Positions 37,369-46,701 are shown, counted from the first letter of the stretch. The stretch: 64,000 nt of DNA from Chthoniobacter flavus Ellin428 (GCF_000173075.1 NZ_ABVL01000013.1:62001-126000), one strand, 5' to 3'. The notes: generated by a model from the letters alone, not told the origin. Translations and numbers: made by a program.

Positions 37369-38166
37369 GTGGCCTTCATTCCTCAGCCCAAAGACCCACC
37401 TCGCTTTACTGTCATCGACGAAACCGCCGACTGGCTGGTGGTGGACAAGCCGCCATTCATGGAGGCGCATCCCAGCAAGCCGAATGGACGGCCCACACTG
37501 TGGGATGGCCTGCGCGGGCTTCTGGCTTACGAAATCGTCAATGGCGGCCAGGTCTCCATCATCAACCGGCTCGATCGCGAGACCAGCGGGCTCACCCTCG
37601 TGGCCAAGCATCGCGCGGCGGCCCGTGAGTTGCACCTCCAGATGCAGGGCCGGCGCGTGGAAAAGGAATACCTTGCCCTGGTCTGGGGCTGGCCGGAGCG
37701 CGAGACCTTCACTATTGATGCCCCCATCCTGCGCCAGGGCGAGTGCATGCCCTCCCCGATTCACCTGAAGCAAGCCGTCCATCCCGATGGCGCTGCGGCC
37801 CGCACCCGATTCCAGGTGGAGTGCACATTCACCCTCGAGACCAGCAACGGCAACCGCTTCGCCCTCGTTCGCGCCTTTCCGGAAACCGGTCGTACGCACC
37901 AGATCCGCGTGCACCTGGCCCACGCCGGTCATCCTGTCGTCGGCGACAAAATTTACGGCCCCGATGAGCAATGCTATCTGGAGTTCATTCGCACCGGCTG
38001 GACCCCGGAATTGGGCTCCCGCCTCCTCCTTCCCCGCCACGCCTTGCACTCCACCGTCCTGCGCCTCCCGGATGCCGGACTCGCCTGGCGCACCCCCCTC
38101 GCCCCGGACCTGATGAGCTGGGCTGGGGAAAATTTGCTCGCTGCCCTTAAAACGAGCATCATATAA
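37369..38166 (+). CDS. RluA-family pseudouridine synthase
   Basis: A 265-residue RNA-modifying enzyme with a GTG start at 37369. The catalytic motif is INRLDRETSGLTLVAKH with the nucleophile Asp in RLDRETSG; other family blocks are DWLVVDKPPFMEAHPS, KEYLALVWG and PETGRTHQIRVHLAHAGHPV-V. No S4 RNA-binding domain precedes it, similar to RluA and TruC. The exact rRNA or tRNA target cannot be told. The 3' end comes within 9 bp of the next gene. Confidence 0.92.
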   Translation: MAFIPQPKDPPRFTVIDETADWLVVDKPPFMEAHPSKPNGRPTLWDGLRGLLAYEIVNGGQVSIINRLDRETSGLTLVAKHRAAARELHLQMQGRRVEKEYLALVWGWPERETFTIDAPILRQGECMPSPIHLKQAVHPDGAAARTRFQVECTFTLETSNGNRFALVRAFPETGRTHQIRVHLAHAGHPVVGDKIYGPDEQCYLEFIRTGWTPELGSRLLLPRHALHSTVLRLPDAGLAWRTPLAPDLMSWAGENLLAALKTSII

Positions 38167-38174
38167 GAGGCTCT

Positions 38175-39089
38175 ATGTCACGTTTTGGGAAATGCCAGAA
38201 CCTATCGGGATGTCTGCTCGCCTATCGTGGTGAGGAGACAGAGGTTGAAAATGGCCAGCCTTTCATTTGTGCCGAATGCGGCAAACCTCTCGTCGAGGTG
38301 AAGTCGCCGGCGTCTGTTTGGATGCGCTATGTTTACGGGCTTCTCGCCATTCTCATCCTGGCCGGTGTCGCCTTCGCTTTTTACCCACCGCTCCGCGGAA
38401 TGATCTCGAAGGGCAAGGGCCACCAGGAGGCGAGCGATCGCCCGGCTTCCACAGACCAACCGTCGTCGACGGACAACACCCCGGCCACCCCCTCTTCCAA
38501 TTCTTCCTCCACTCCCGCCGGCGAGACGAACAGCACCACGCCATCGACGACGCACGACACGACCTCCTCCGCCCCGGTCGCCGAGCCACCGGCAACCGTC
38601 ACCTCGCCGCAGCGCATCGAGATGGACCTCTCGCAGCAGGAAAACAAGACAGTCAAGGCCGAGGTACTCACGCGCGTCGACCAGATGCCGAACATCTCCG
38701 GCGGGAACAAGGACAAGCTCTACATGGCCGTCGAGAAGGCGCGCAAGATGGGCAAGATCATCACCATCCCCTTTGGTTCCGGCAAAACCGAGCTCACCGC
38801 CACGGACATCCAGCAGCTCAAGGCAGAGCTGGAAAAGCCGGAGATCGTCTCCCTGCGTGGCGACCCCACCGCCGTCTTCGTCATTCTCGGCTACGCCGAT
38901 CCGAAGGGCGATGCGAAGAAAAACATCACCATCTCCGAATCGCGCGCCGATTCCGTGCGCAAGATCATGAAGGACAAATGCGACGTCATCAACGTCATGC
39001 ACACCGTCGGCATGGGCGGCTCGAAATTGCTCGACGCGCACAATCTCGAGAAGAACCGGATCGTCGAGATTTGGGCAGTGCTTCCATAG
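38175..39089 (+). CDS. Membrane protein with zinc ribbon and OmpA-like C-terminal domain
   Basis: A 304-residue protein. The N-terminus carries a cytosolic zinc ribbon (C7, C13, C32, C35: CQNLSGC and CAEC). One membrane helix (MRYVYGLLAILILAGVAFAF, about 50-70) leads to a Ser/Thr/Pro-rich linker (80-140) and a periplasmic domain. The last 75 residues, FVILGYADPKGDAKKNITIS, ESRADSVRKIM and NLEKNRIVEIWAVLP, follow the OmpA/MotB peptidoglycan-binding pattern. It precedes the FHA-ABC transporter gene by 13 bp and probably works with it, linking a cytosolic zinc module to the cell wall. Confidence 0.8.
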   Translation: MSRFGKCQNLSGCLLAYRGEETEVENGQPFICAECGKPLVEVKSPASVWMRYVYGLLAILILAGVAFAFYPPLRGMISKGKGHQEASDRPASTDQPSSTDNTPATPSSNSSSTPAGETNSTTPSTTHDTTSSAPVAEPPATVTSPQRIEMDLSQQENKTVKAEVLTRVDQMPNISGGNKDKLYMAVEKARKMGKIITIPFGSGKTELTATDIQQLKAELEKPEIVSLRGDPTAVFVILGYADPKGDAKKNITISESRADSVRKIMKDKCDVINVMHTVGMGGSKLLDAHNLEKNRIVEIWAVLP

Positions 39090-39102
39090 TCCTCCCTCGA
39101 GC

Positions 39103-41376
39103 ATGAATGGTGCGCATCTCGCGGTTACGAGTGGGCTGCCGGCACGGGTCTTTGCTCTCCGCGCAGGAAGCTTTGTCGCGGGACGCGCCGCGGAGGTCGA
39201 TTTCGAGCTCAGTCACGTCGAAATTTCCCGCCAGCACTGCCGCTTCACCTGGGACGGCAACAAGTGCATCGTCGAGGATCTCGGCAGCGTGCGCGGCACA
39301 CGGGTCAATGGTCACCGCATCGAAACGCCGACCACGCTGAATCCTGGCGACCAGGTCGGCGTCGGCCCTGCGGTCATCGTCTTCGGCCTGGGTGAAGTGC
39401 CAGCGCCCGCTTCGAAGAAAGAGCCGCCATCCGGGCCGGCGGGCAACGCGCAGATGCTCGTCTTCGGCAAACCGGCCGATCGCATCCAGGTCGATCGCCC
39501 CATGACCTTCGGCCGCGACCCGGGCACGGACATCATGCTGAACGATCCCGGCGTCTCCCGCCGGCACGCCTCGGTCGCACCGGGTGAGCGCGGCGGCGTG
39601 ATCGTCACCGATCTCAACAGCACGGCCGGCTCCTTCGTCAATGGCCACCGCTTCGACACGCACGAGCTCACCATCGGCGATCGCCTGCAAATCGGCCCGT
39701 TCTGTTTCCATTTCGATGGCCATTCGCTGAACCGCGTGGCCAATGCCGCCGGCGGGACCATTCGCTCGGATCATGTCTTCATGCGTTCGGGAACGCTGAC
39801 GATTCTCGATGACGTCGTGTTGACCATTCCCGCGTCGCGCTTCGTCGGCATCATCGGCCCCAGCGGCGCCGGCAAATCCTCGCTGCTCACGACTCTCAGC
39901 GGCCTGCGCGCGCCGGAAAAAGGTCTCGTGCTCGTCGATGGGAAGGACATCTATTCCGGCAACGAGCCGCAGTCTTTCGGCTTCGTCCCGCAGGAAGACA
40001 TCGTCCACGCCGATCTCACCGTCGACCAGGCGCTGCGCTTTAGCGCCCGGCTGCGTCTCCCCGCCGGCACCCCGCCGCGCGAGATCGACAAGCTGCTCCT
40101 GCAGACCATGGATCAACTCGGCCTGCGCGCCCACGCGCGCAAGCCCATCAACCGCCTCTCCGGCGGCCAGCGCAAGCGCGTGAGCGTGGGTGTCGAGTTG
40201 CTCGCCAAGCCGGCCATCCTCTTCCTCGATGAACCAAGTTCCGGCCTCGATCCGGCCACAGAATTCCAGCTCATGGAATTGCTCCGCGATCTCGCGGACA
40301 CCGGCTGCACCATCGTCTGCACCACGCACGTAATGGAAAACGCCTACCTCATGGACCAGCTCATCGTCCTCTGCGGGGGCTGCCTCGCGTTCCAGGGTTC
40401 ATCACAAGCGGCGCGCGAATACTTCGGCGTGCAAAAGCTCACCGGCCTCTACGATCGCCTCGCCGATCGTCCGGCCAAGGAATGGCAAAAAGCCTTCGTC
40501 GATCGCCCCGCCTCGGCGGACGAAATGCCCCCGCCCATCGGCCCCAGCGTGCGGATCGCCAAACCTGCCCGGCGTGCTTTCGCCCTGCCCATCTTACTTG
40601 CCCGGCAGTGGACCATCCTCAGTTCCGACTGGCGCAACTTCGTCCTGCTCATCAGCCAGCCGATCATCATCGCCGCCCTCGTTTCGTGGGTGAGCGACGA
40701 CCGCGCGCTCATCATGTTCTTCGCCTACCTGGCCACGATGTGGTTCGGCACGAGCAACGCCGCGCAGGAGATCGTGAAGGAGATCGCCATCTACCGCCGC
40801 GAACGTCTCGTCGGCGTCGGGGCGCATTCCTATCTCGCCAGCAAATTCATCTTTCTCATCACGCTCACCGCCTTCCAGGCGCTGCTGCTCTACGTCACGG
40901 TGATGATTGGTGAAGGCAAACGGGACGGCTCGGTGATGTTGCAACTCGCCTCCTTGCTCGGCATCGCCATTGCCGGCGTGGGCATCGGCGCGGCCATCTC
41001 CGCGCTCTCGCGCTCCGTCATGCAGGCGGTGATGTTCGTCCCGCTCATCCTCATTCCGCAGATTCTTTTCTCCGGCTACACCGTGGCCTCGACCGACATG
41101 AGCCACAAGGTGCTGCTGGTCAGCCGCCTCACGCCGACCTTCTGCGCACAAACGGTCATGGACACGAGCTTCCTCTGGCAGCGCGAACTCAGCGGCGAGT
41201 TGATCAGCGACCATCATCAATCCTACCGCAATCTCGACCCAAATCGCGAATTCTCCACCGGCGACGTCTACAACAAATTCCACCCGGCGAAACGCGGCCT
41301 CATTGGTTTACTCTGCTGGGGCATTTTCACCTACTTCGTCGCGTGGTTCACGTTGAAGAAGCGGGAAAGAGTGTAG
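39103..41376 (+). CDS. ABC transporter half-molecule with two N-terminal FHA domains (ABCG-like)
   Basis: A 757-residue protein: FHA1 (about 15-95, with EISRQHCRFTWDG), FHA2 (about 130-205, with GRDPGTD and GVSRRHASV), an ABC ATPase (about 225-450) and an ABC2-type membrane domain with about six helices (500-750). Walker A is GPSGAGKSS, the signature LSGGQRKRVSVGVELL, Walker B ILFLDEPSSGLDP. The order ATPase-then-membrane matches ABCG half transporters. FHA domains bind phospho-threonine peptides; both keep Arg and Ser-Arg but the usual Asn-Gly before the last strand is replaced (VRGTRVNG, AGSFVNG). Regulation by the Ser/Thr kinase encoded at 42786 is the natural hypothesis. The exported substrate is unknown. 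Confidence 0.92.
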   Translation: MNGAHLAVTSGLPARVFALRAGSFVAGRAAEVDFELSHVEISRQHCRFTWDGNKCIVEDLGSVRGTRVNGHRIETPTTLNPGDQVGVGPAVIVFGLGEVPAPASKKEPPSGPAGNAQMLVFGKPADRIQVDRPMTFGRDPGTDIMLNDPGVSRRHASVAPGERGGVIVTDLNSTAGSFVNGHRFDTHELTIGDRLQIGPFCFHFDGHSLNRVANAAGGTIRSDHVFMRSGTLTILDDVVLTIPASRFVGIIGPSGAGKSSLLTTLSGLRAPEKGLVLVDGKDIYSGNEPQSFGFVPQEDIVHADLTVDQALRFSARLRLPAGTPPREIDKLLLQTMDQLGLRAHARKPINRLSGGQRKRVSVGVELLAKPAILFLDEPSSGLDPATEFQLMELLRDLADTGCTIVCTTHVMENAYLMDQLIVLCGGCLAFQGSSQAAREYFGVQKLTGLYDRLADRPAKEWQKAFVDRPASADEMPPPIGPSVRIAKPARRAFALPILLARQWTILSSDWRNFVLLISQPIIIAALVSWVSDDRALIMFFAYLATMWFGTSNAAQEIVKEIAIYRRERLVGVGAHSYLASKFIFLITLTAFQALLLYVTVMIGEGKRDGSVMLQLASLLGIAIAGVGIGAAISALSRSVMQAVMFVPLILIPQILFSGYTVASTDMSHKVLLVSRLTPTFCAQTVMDTSFLWQRELSGELISDHHQSYRNLDPNREFSTGDVYNKFHPAKRGLIGLLCWGIFTYFVAWFTLKKRERV

Positions 41377-41382
41377 AAATTC

Positions 41383-41781
41383 GGAATGCGGAATGACGAA
41401 TGACCCCTTCGGGATATTCCGAGTCCGGGCCTCAATGCAGCCCGTAGAAAAGCCTCCAGTTGTGAATTGCCTGAAAGACGGCTCGGAGGACGCCGACGGC
41501 GATAAGCGCAATGCCCAGCCAGCGAACATAGCGGTTCTGCGTCCATCGTGGCAGCGGAGGGGAAGGCGTCTTCGCATAGATGTAAAACACCATCACCATG
41601 AACGCGAAGACGATCCACAGCGGCATCAGGTCCCTGAACAGGATCCAGATGTTGTCTTCGTTATGCCCCATATCGTGAGCGGCTATAGAAATGACTGATC
41701 CCGCGGCGCGGAAACAAAGCCTTCGTCATTCCGCATTCCCCATTCCGCATTCGTCATTTCTCACTCCCCATTCGGCATTCC
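41383..41781. repeat. 18-bp inverted repeats and heptad array flanking a small membrane-protein gene
   Basis: GGAATGCGGAATGACGAA at 41383-41400 is repeated exactly in inverse orientation at 41722-41739. The right copy belongs to eight consecutive TTCxxCA-type heptads (41722-41777). These run over the last codons of the cyclase gene. The only gene between the arms is the 79-residue membrane protein at 41432-41671. Confidence 0.85.
41432..41671 (-). CDS. Small two-helix membrane protein
   Basis: A 79-residue protein with two predicted membrane helices: LMPLWIVFAFMVMVFYIYAK (about 15-34) and YVRWLGIALIAVGVLRAVFQ (about 48-67). The N-terminus is polar (MGHNEDNIWILFRD). No domain is recognised. 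It is enclosed by inverted heptad repeats, facing the same way as the downstream-neighbour cyclase gene and 90 bp after it, so it may be in the same transcript. Function unknown. Confidence 0.7.
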   Translation of the reverse strand: MGHNEDNIWILFRDLMPLWIVFAFMVMVFYIYAKTPSPPLPRWTQNRYVRWLGIALIAVGVLRAVFQAIHNWRLFYGLH

Positions 41782-42687
41782 AAACACCCGCACCGGATTG
41801 CTCTTCCCCTTCAGCATCTTCTCGCCGAAGTCGGTGAACTTCCGCATCACCTCCGGCATCTGGTCGGCAAAATCCCCGGACATCACCACGCGCTGATTCA
41901 GCTCCTTCGACACCCCTTCCAGGCGGAAGACCGTGTTCACCGCGTCGCCGATAATCGTCGCATCGCGCTCCGCGGCCACGCCCACGTTGCTGCAGGTCAC
42001 CTTGCCAAAATGGAGCGCAACCGCGATCCGGAACGGCGCGCCGTTCTGCCATTTCCGCGAATCCGCGAGGGACATCATCATCTTCGCCGCGGCAAAGGCG
42101 GTCCCACAATCCGCCGCCGGCCGCCCCGCAGCGCCCCAATAGGCCAGCATTGCGTCGCCGATGAATTTGTCGATCGTCCCCCCACTCTGCGCCACGAGAT
42201 TCCCAGTCTCGCGGAACCACGCTCCAAGCATCTGCGCCATGTCGCCGCTGGGAATCTTCTCGGACATCGTGCTGAAACCGCGGATGTCGCAGACCAGCAG
42301 CGCCACCGGGCGCGACTCGACCACGCTGTGATCGTTCGAAGAAATCGTCCCGACCAGCGTCATCGCATTATGCTCGCCGGAGCTCTCGTCGTTGTGCTCG
42401 GAGAAAATGAGGATGTTGTCCGCGATGCGGATGCGGGCGCCGTCAGTCAGCGTCATCGGCATCACCACCCGCTGGTCATTCACGTAAGTTCCATTGCGGC
42501 TGCCGAGGTCGATGAGCTGGTATTGCCAGCCGTTGTGACAGCGAATAATGGCGTGCTGCCGGGACACCAATGGGCTAAAACTCAGGCAAACCGTGTTCTC
42601 TCGCGTCCGCCCAATAGTCGCCGTATTTCCGATGGTCACATCGAAGGCGTCGGATTGGGCTGGTTGGATGGAAAGTTTCGCTCCCAT
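41761..42687 (-). CDS. FHA domain-containing class III adenylate cyclase
   Basis: A 308-residue cytosolic protein (start at 42687, MGAKLSIQP; a longer frame reaches 42747). An FHA domain (about 20-95) shows TIGRTREN, PLVSRQHAIIR and DLGSRNGTYVND, all binding residues intact. The class III cyclase domain (about 125-300) has the metal-binding Asp in LLVCDIRGFS and the second in FIGDAMLAYWG. Substrate-specifying Lys (IDKF) and Asp (RDATIIGDAVN) indicate ATP, and the transition-state Asn and Arg in NTVFRLEG are present. It should make cAMP when a phospho-threonine partner docks. It is divergent from the protein kinase gene by 98 bp. Confidence 0.93.
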   Translation of the reverse strand: MGAKLSIQPAQSDAFDVTIGNTATIGRTRENTVCLSFSPLVSRQHAIIRCHNGWQYQLIDLGSRNGTYVNDQRVVMPMTLTDGARIRIADNILIFSEHNDESSGEHNAMTLVGTISSNDHSVVESRPVALLVCDIRGFSTMSEKIPSGDMAQMLGAWFRETGNLVAQSGGTIDKFIGDAMLAYWGAAGRPAADCGTAFAAAKMMMSLADSRKWQNGAPFRIAVALHFGKVTCSNVGVAAERDATIIGDAVNTVFRLEGVSKELNQRVVMSGDFADQMPEVMRKFTDFGEKMLKGKSNPVRVFGMPNGE

Positions 42688-42785
42688 GGGGTTGAATGCC
42701 GGGTTTGCTGATTGCACATTGCGAAAGGTCGCGGAAAACTGCAACATTTGACGCTGCCCTCAGAATAACTGGCCTAAATTTTTAC

Positions 42786-45700
42786 ATGCCCGACTCCGCT
42801 GTCTTCGACCACTACGAAGTTTTGACCCGCGATGATGGCTCGCTTTTCGAGCTCGGCCGCGGCGCCATGGGCATTACGTACAAGGCCTTCGACACCAGCC
42901 TGCGGATCCCCGTCGCCCTCAAGGTCATTAACTCGACTTATCTGAACAGCGAGGTCGCCCGGCAGCGTTTCGTCCGCGAAGCGCGCTCCGCCGCCCAGCT
43001 CCGCCACCGGCACGTGGCCTCCGTCTTTCATCTCGGCACAGAAGGTGAAACGTGGTTTTACGCCATGGAGTTCATCGATGGCGAAACGCTCGATGCCCTC
43101 ATCAAGCGCCAGGGGCCGCTCGCCCCGGTCATCGCCCTCACCATTACCGCCCAAGTCGCCCGCGCCCTCAATGCCGCCTCCCAGCACGGCCTCGTGCACC
43201 GCGACATCAAGCCGGCGAACCTCATGCTGGTCAAAGAAGACGACGAACTCGTGGCCAAGGTCATCGACTTCGGCCTGGCCAAGGCCTCGGTGACCGGTGA
43301 TGGCGAAGACGCCGCCACGCTGAGCATGGGTGGCTTCGTCGGCACGCCGCATTTCGCCAGCCCGGAACAGCTCGAGGAAAAGGAAATCGACGGCCGGTCG
43401 GATATCTACTCTCTCGGCGTCACGCTTTGGTACATGCTCGCCGGGCAGGCTCCGTTTGCCGGTTCCATGGCCCAGGTCATGAGCCAGCACCTCTCGAAAC
43501 CACCGCCTTTCGAGAAGCTGGACAAGCTGCCGGTGCCGGTGGCCGAGGTGTTGAAGCTCATGCTGGCCAAGGATCCCGCGGATCGCTTCCAGACGCCGAA
43601 CGATTTGCGCAAGGCGATCGAAGCAGCCATCGGCAAGATCACCGGCGCAGGCGGCGCGCCAGCGATGACCGCCGAAGCGGTAGAGCAGACGGAAGATTTC
43701 GCCACCCTGCTGGACGACTCCTCGATGCGCTCGGGGATGGGCAGCTTCGAGACGAATTCGACGATCGCCAACCGCTATCGCGTGGCGCAATCGTGCGGTG
43801 AAACCAATGCCGGCAAGGTCTTTCGTGCTTACGACACGGAGCGCAAGACGGAGGTGCGCCTCATCGTGCTGCACGCCGAGGCACTGAGCGACAGCGTCGC
43901 CCTTTGTGCCCTCGAGCGGGAGGTCGACAAATTGCTGCCGGTCCAACATCCGAACCTGCTCAAAATTTTCGGCTTCGAGACCGTCGATCGGGGCAGCTTC
44001 CTCGTGCTGGAATGGACCGAGGGTTTCACCGTTCTCGACCTGCTCAAGGCGCGGCGGGAACTCGATGCCGACGAAGCGATTGCCCTCCTGCAGCAGGCGG
44101 CGGCCGGCGCGGACCAGGCGCTCAGCCTCGGGCTGAACACGCTGGAATTCGGCCTCCACCAGTTGCACATCCATTTTCCCGGCCAGGAATCCGTGGCCAA
44201 GGAAAAGCTTCTGCGGTCACCCCTGAGCTCGTGGCCCGCGTTTCAGCTGAAGCTTTATCCGCTCGGCGCGACACGCGATTTCGCCGCCTCCCAGACCTGG
44301 GCTGGCGCGCAGACGATGATCGCCGGTTCGGAAAAGAGCTCGGTCCCCGGCATGGATGCCCGGCCGCAATACGTTCAGGCATTGGGCGCGGTCACCTACG
44401 AGATTCTCGGCGGCACGCTTTCACCTGTGGCCCTGCGCAGTCCTGGCGGACCTACCGCGCGTTATACGCCGCTCTCCACGCTCTCCGAGGAAGGCAACGA
44501 AGTGCTGCGCCGTGCGCTCGATCCGGCGCGCTCCTTCCCGTCGGTCAGTGAATTTGCCGCGGCTCTCGCCGGCCTCCGTGGCCTCCAAGTCCGCCGTTCC
44601 GAATCGCGGGCTCCGATGACCGCGCCGACCCCGCCGGTCGCTCCAACTCCGACCGCTCCGCCCCCTCCGTCCATCCCCAAGCGGCAGACCGACAAGACAC
44701 CGCCTCCAGCTCCAGCAGTACCGCGCGTCCCGACCCATACGGCAGCGCCAACGCCGCCACCCAAAACGGTGCCGATCGCGCTCATCGGCGGGCTCGCCGC
44801 GCTGTTTCTGGCGATCGCCGCGGCCGCCGGGTTCTACTTCCTGCACCCGAAGCCGAAGCCGATCGACACGGCCAACCCGACGGCCAATAACAACACGAGC
44901 GATTCCAACACCACTGGGAATAGCAATACCAATACGCCTCTCGTGGCGGACAATACGCCGGTGGCTACGCCCATTCCGGCGACCCCGATTCCGGTCACGC
45001 CGATTCCAGTGACTCCCATGCCGGCCACGCCGGCTCCGGCGACTCCGCCGCCAGGACCGAACCGCCAGGAACTGCTCAAGTCGGCCGTGACCGACGCCGA
45101 AATCCTCGAGTCGAACAACGATTGGGCCAAGTCGCTCGACGCCTGGTTGAAGGTCGCCAAGGAATTCCCCGAGTCTCCGGTCGGCAGAAACCATCTGGAA
45201 ACGATGCTCAACCATCTGCGCGATCGTCCGAGCCCGATCAGTTTCGAGGAGTTCCAGACCATGCGCGGCCAGATTCTCGAGTGCGCCCAACAGGGTGTCC
45301 TTTCCGCCATGCTCCTCATCGGCGACACCCTGCGCAACCGCGAGTCGCGCACCGCGGCCCAGTGGTTGTCCGCCGCCGCCGAAAAGGGCGATCCCACCGG
45401 CATGGTGCAGTACGGCTTGATGCTGAAGAAGGGCCTCGGCGTGCCGCAGGATATGGAAAAGGCGGTGTCGCTCTTCCAGGCCGCCACGGACAAGGGCGAC
45501 CCCAATGGCAAATACGAACTCGCTTCCTGTTACCTCAACGGCCAGGGAGTAAGCGTGGATGCCGACCGCGCCGTGAAGATGCTGACCGAAGTCGCCGACT
45601 CCGGCAGCGACCGAGCCATGGATTTGCTCGGCTATTGCTACGACCATGCGCTGGGTGTTCCCAAGGATTACAAGATGGCCGTCGATTATTACCGCAAAGC

Positions 45701-45989
45701 CGCCGATAAGGGGAACTTCGAGGCTGGGGGCAACCTGGGCATCCATTACCTCCAGGGAGAAGGCGTGACCGCAAATCAGAAAAAGGCGGCAGAACTTTTC
45801 GAGAAAGGCGCCAAAGGCGGCAGCGCCCTCTGCATGTGGCTCTACGCTTCGGTCCTGGAAAAAGGCGTGGGCGTCTCGAAGAACCCCATGCTGGCCATCA
45901 CCTATTACAAGAAGGCCGCCGCCGGAGGTATCCGCCAGGCCGTCGATTGGTGCAACGAGCACAAGGTGGTCTATAGCGAGGAAAATTAA
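42786..45989 (+). CDS. Ser/Thr protein kinase with tandem degenerate kinase domain, TM segment and Sel1 repeats
   Basis: A 1067-residue membrane receptor-like kinase. Kinase 1 (residues 8-285) is complete: glycine loop LGRGAMGITYKAF, K46 in VALKVIN, catalytic D140 in VHRDIKPANLML, D161 of DFG, and GTPHFASPEQL. Residues 329-595 form a second kinase-like unit (NRYRVAQSCGETNAGKVFRA, FLVLEWTEGFTVLDLL) that lacks the ATP lysine, the HRD and the DFG motifs, so it is a pseudokinase. A proline-rich stretch, a membrane helix (about 665-687, LIGGLAALFLAIAAAAGFYF), a TPIP repeat linker and at least six Sel1-like repeats (about 835-1050, e.g. EKGDPTGMVQYGLMLKKG) lie beyond, outside the membrane. Start at 42786 (MPDSAVF) chosen by homology. 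Confidence 0.94.
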   Translation: MPDSAVFDHYEVLTRDDGSLFELGRGAMGITYKAFDTSLRIPVALKVINSTYLNSEVARQRFVREARSAAQLRHRHVASVFHLGTEGETWFYAMEFIDGETLDALIKRQGPLAPVIALTITAQVARALNAASQHGLVHRDIKPANLMLVKEDDELVAKVIDFGLAKASVTGDGEDAATLSMGGFVGTPHFASPEQLEEKEIDGRSDIYSLGVTLWYMLAGQAPFAGSMAQVMSQHLSKPPPFEKLDKLPVPVAEVLKLMLAKDPADRFQTPNDLRKAIEAAIGKITGAGGAPAMTAEAVEQTEDFATLLDDSSMRSGMGSFETNSTIANRYRVAQSCGETNAGKVFRAYDTERKTEVRLIVLHAEALSDSVALCALEREVDKLLPVQHPNLLKIFGFETVDRGSFLVLEWTEGFTVLDLLKARRELDADEAIALLQQAAAGADQALSLGLNTLEFGLHQLHIHFPGQESVAKEKLLRSPLSSWPAFQLKLYPLGATRDFAASQTWAGAQTMIAGSEKSSVPGMDARPQYVQALGAVTYEILGGTLSPVALRSPGGPTARYTPLSTLSEEGNEVLRRALDPARSFPSVSEFAAALAGLRGLQVRRSESRAPMTAPTPPVAPTPTAPPPPSIPKRQTDKTPPPAPAVPRVPTHTAAPTPPPKTVPIALIGGLAALFLAIAAAAGFYFLHPKPKPIDTANPTANNNTSDSNTTGNSNTNTPLVADNTPVATPIPATPIPVTPIPVTPMPATPAPATPPPGPNRQELLKSAVTDAEILESNNDWAKSLDAWLKVAKEFPESPVGRNHLETMLNHLRDRPSPISFEEFQTMRGQILECAQQGVLSAMLLIGDTLRNRESRTAAQWLSAAAEKGDPTGMVQYGLMLKKGLGVPQDMEKAVSLFQAATDKGDPNGKYELASCYLNGQGVSVDADRAVKMLTEVADSGSDRAMDLLGYCYDHALGVPKDYKMAVDYYRKAADKGNFEAGGNLGIHYLQGEGVTANQKKAAELFEKGAKGGSALCMWLYASVLEKGVGVSKNPMLAITYYKKAAAGGIRQAVDWCNEHKVVYSEEN

Positions 45990-46152
45990 GCGCGGCAGCG
46001 CTCCAGGCGGAATCGACTTCTGCGCCACTGGCAACATCGCTCCCAACCACCGCCCTTCGCCCGTGCGTATTACACCGTAGGCGTCCCTTTACCATCCCAG
46101 AATTGCTTTGCCACCGCACCAGCGGCTTATTAACTTTTATCAAACCAGTGAT

Positions 46153-46677
46153 ATGAAACCCGGAACGCTCAAAACTGTCGCCCTCGCCACCTCCATTTCC
46201 CTGCTCGTCAGCGCCTGCGAAAACATGTCCCCCGGTGAAAACGCCGCGGTCTTCGGCACCACCGCCGGTGTTCTCGCCGGTGGCATCGCTCGGGCAGCCG
46301 GTGCGAGCACCGGCGAATCCATCGCCATCGGCGCAGCCACCGGCGCGGTCGTGGCGTTCACGGCTTACGTCATTTCCAAGCACCAGGCGACCGAGCGTCA
46401 GCGACGCATCGCCGAAGAGCGCGCCCGCGTCTACTACGGCCGCCTCGCCCCCGAAAAGAAAGTCGCCCTCCGGAAAAAGCATCGCTACATCGCGGTCGAT
46501 ACCGAGCGCAGCGAGCAAGCCCCCTCGAAGGCCAAGAAATCCGTCATGATCTGGGACACCCAGAATGAATCCATCGTGGGCAACAACGTCTACGACGTGC
46601 AGTCGACCCCGTCCGCGGGCTCGACCGCCAAGATCGACACCTACAACGCAGAATACGTCGGCACCGGTTCCCTATAA
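46153..46677 (+). CDS. Glycine-zipper lipoprotein with shared 'DTQNES' C-terminal domain
   Basis: A 174-residue predicted lipoprotein: signal peptide with lipobox LVSAC (Cys near residue 22). Residues 28-75 are a glycine zipper (AVFGTTAGVLAGGIARAAGA, IGAATGAVVAFTAYVIS). A charged helix (QATERQRRIAEERARVYYGR) leads to a C-terminal domain: VMIWDTQNESIVGNNVYDVQ then AEYVGTG. The last 65 residues are homologous to the end of the next gene product, although the N-termini differ. The domain is not one I can name. Located after the kinase gene (163 bp, containing nothing else I recognise); it may be part of the same functional group. Confidence 0.8.
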   Translation: MKPGTLKTVALATSISLLVSACENMSPGENAAVFGTTAGVLAGGIARAAGASTGESIAIGAATGAVVAFTAYVISKHQATERQRRIAEERARVYYGRLAPEKKVALRKKHRYIAVDTERSEQAPSKAKKSVMIWDTQNESIVGNNVYDVQSTPSAGSTAKIDTYNAEYVGTGSL

Positions 46678-46701
46678 GGAACGCCCATCCAGCTGGCTGC
46701 G

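Noticed and set aside
42688..42785. TTGACG-type promoter for the kinase in the divergent gap
   Set aside because: No -10 element at acceptable spacing, so not reported as a feature.
44421..46046. 541-codon minus-strand frame opposite the kinase gene
   Set aside because: Covers Sel1 and proline-rich repeats in antisense; Arg/Gly-rich shadow with no domain.
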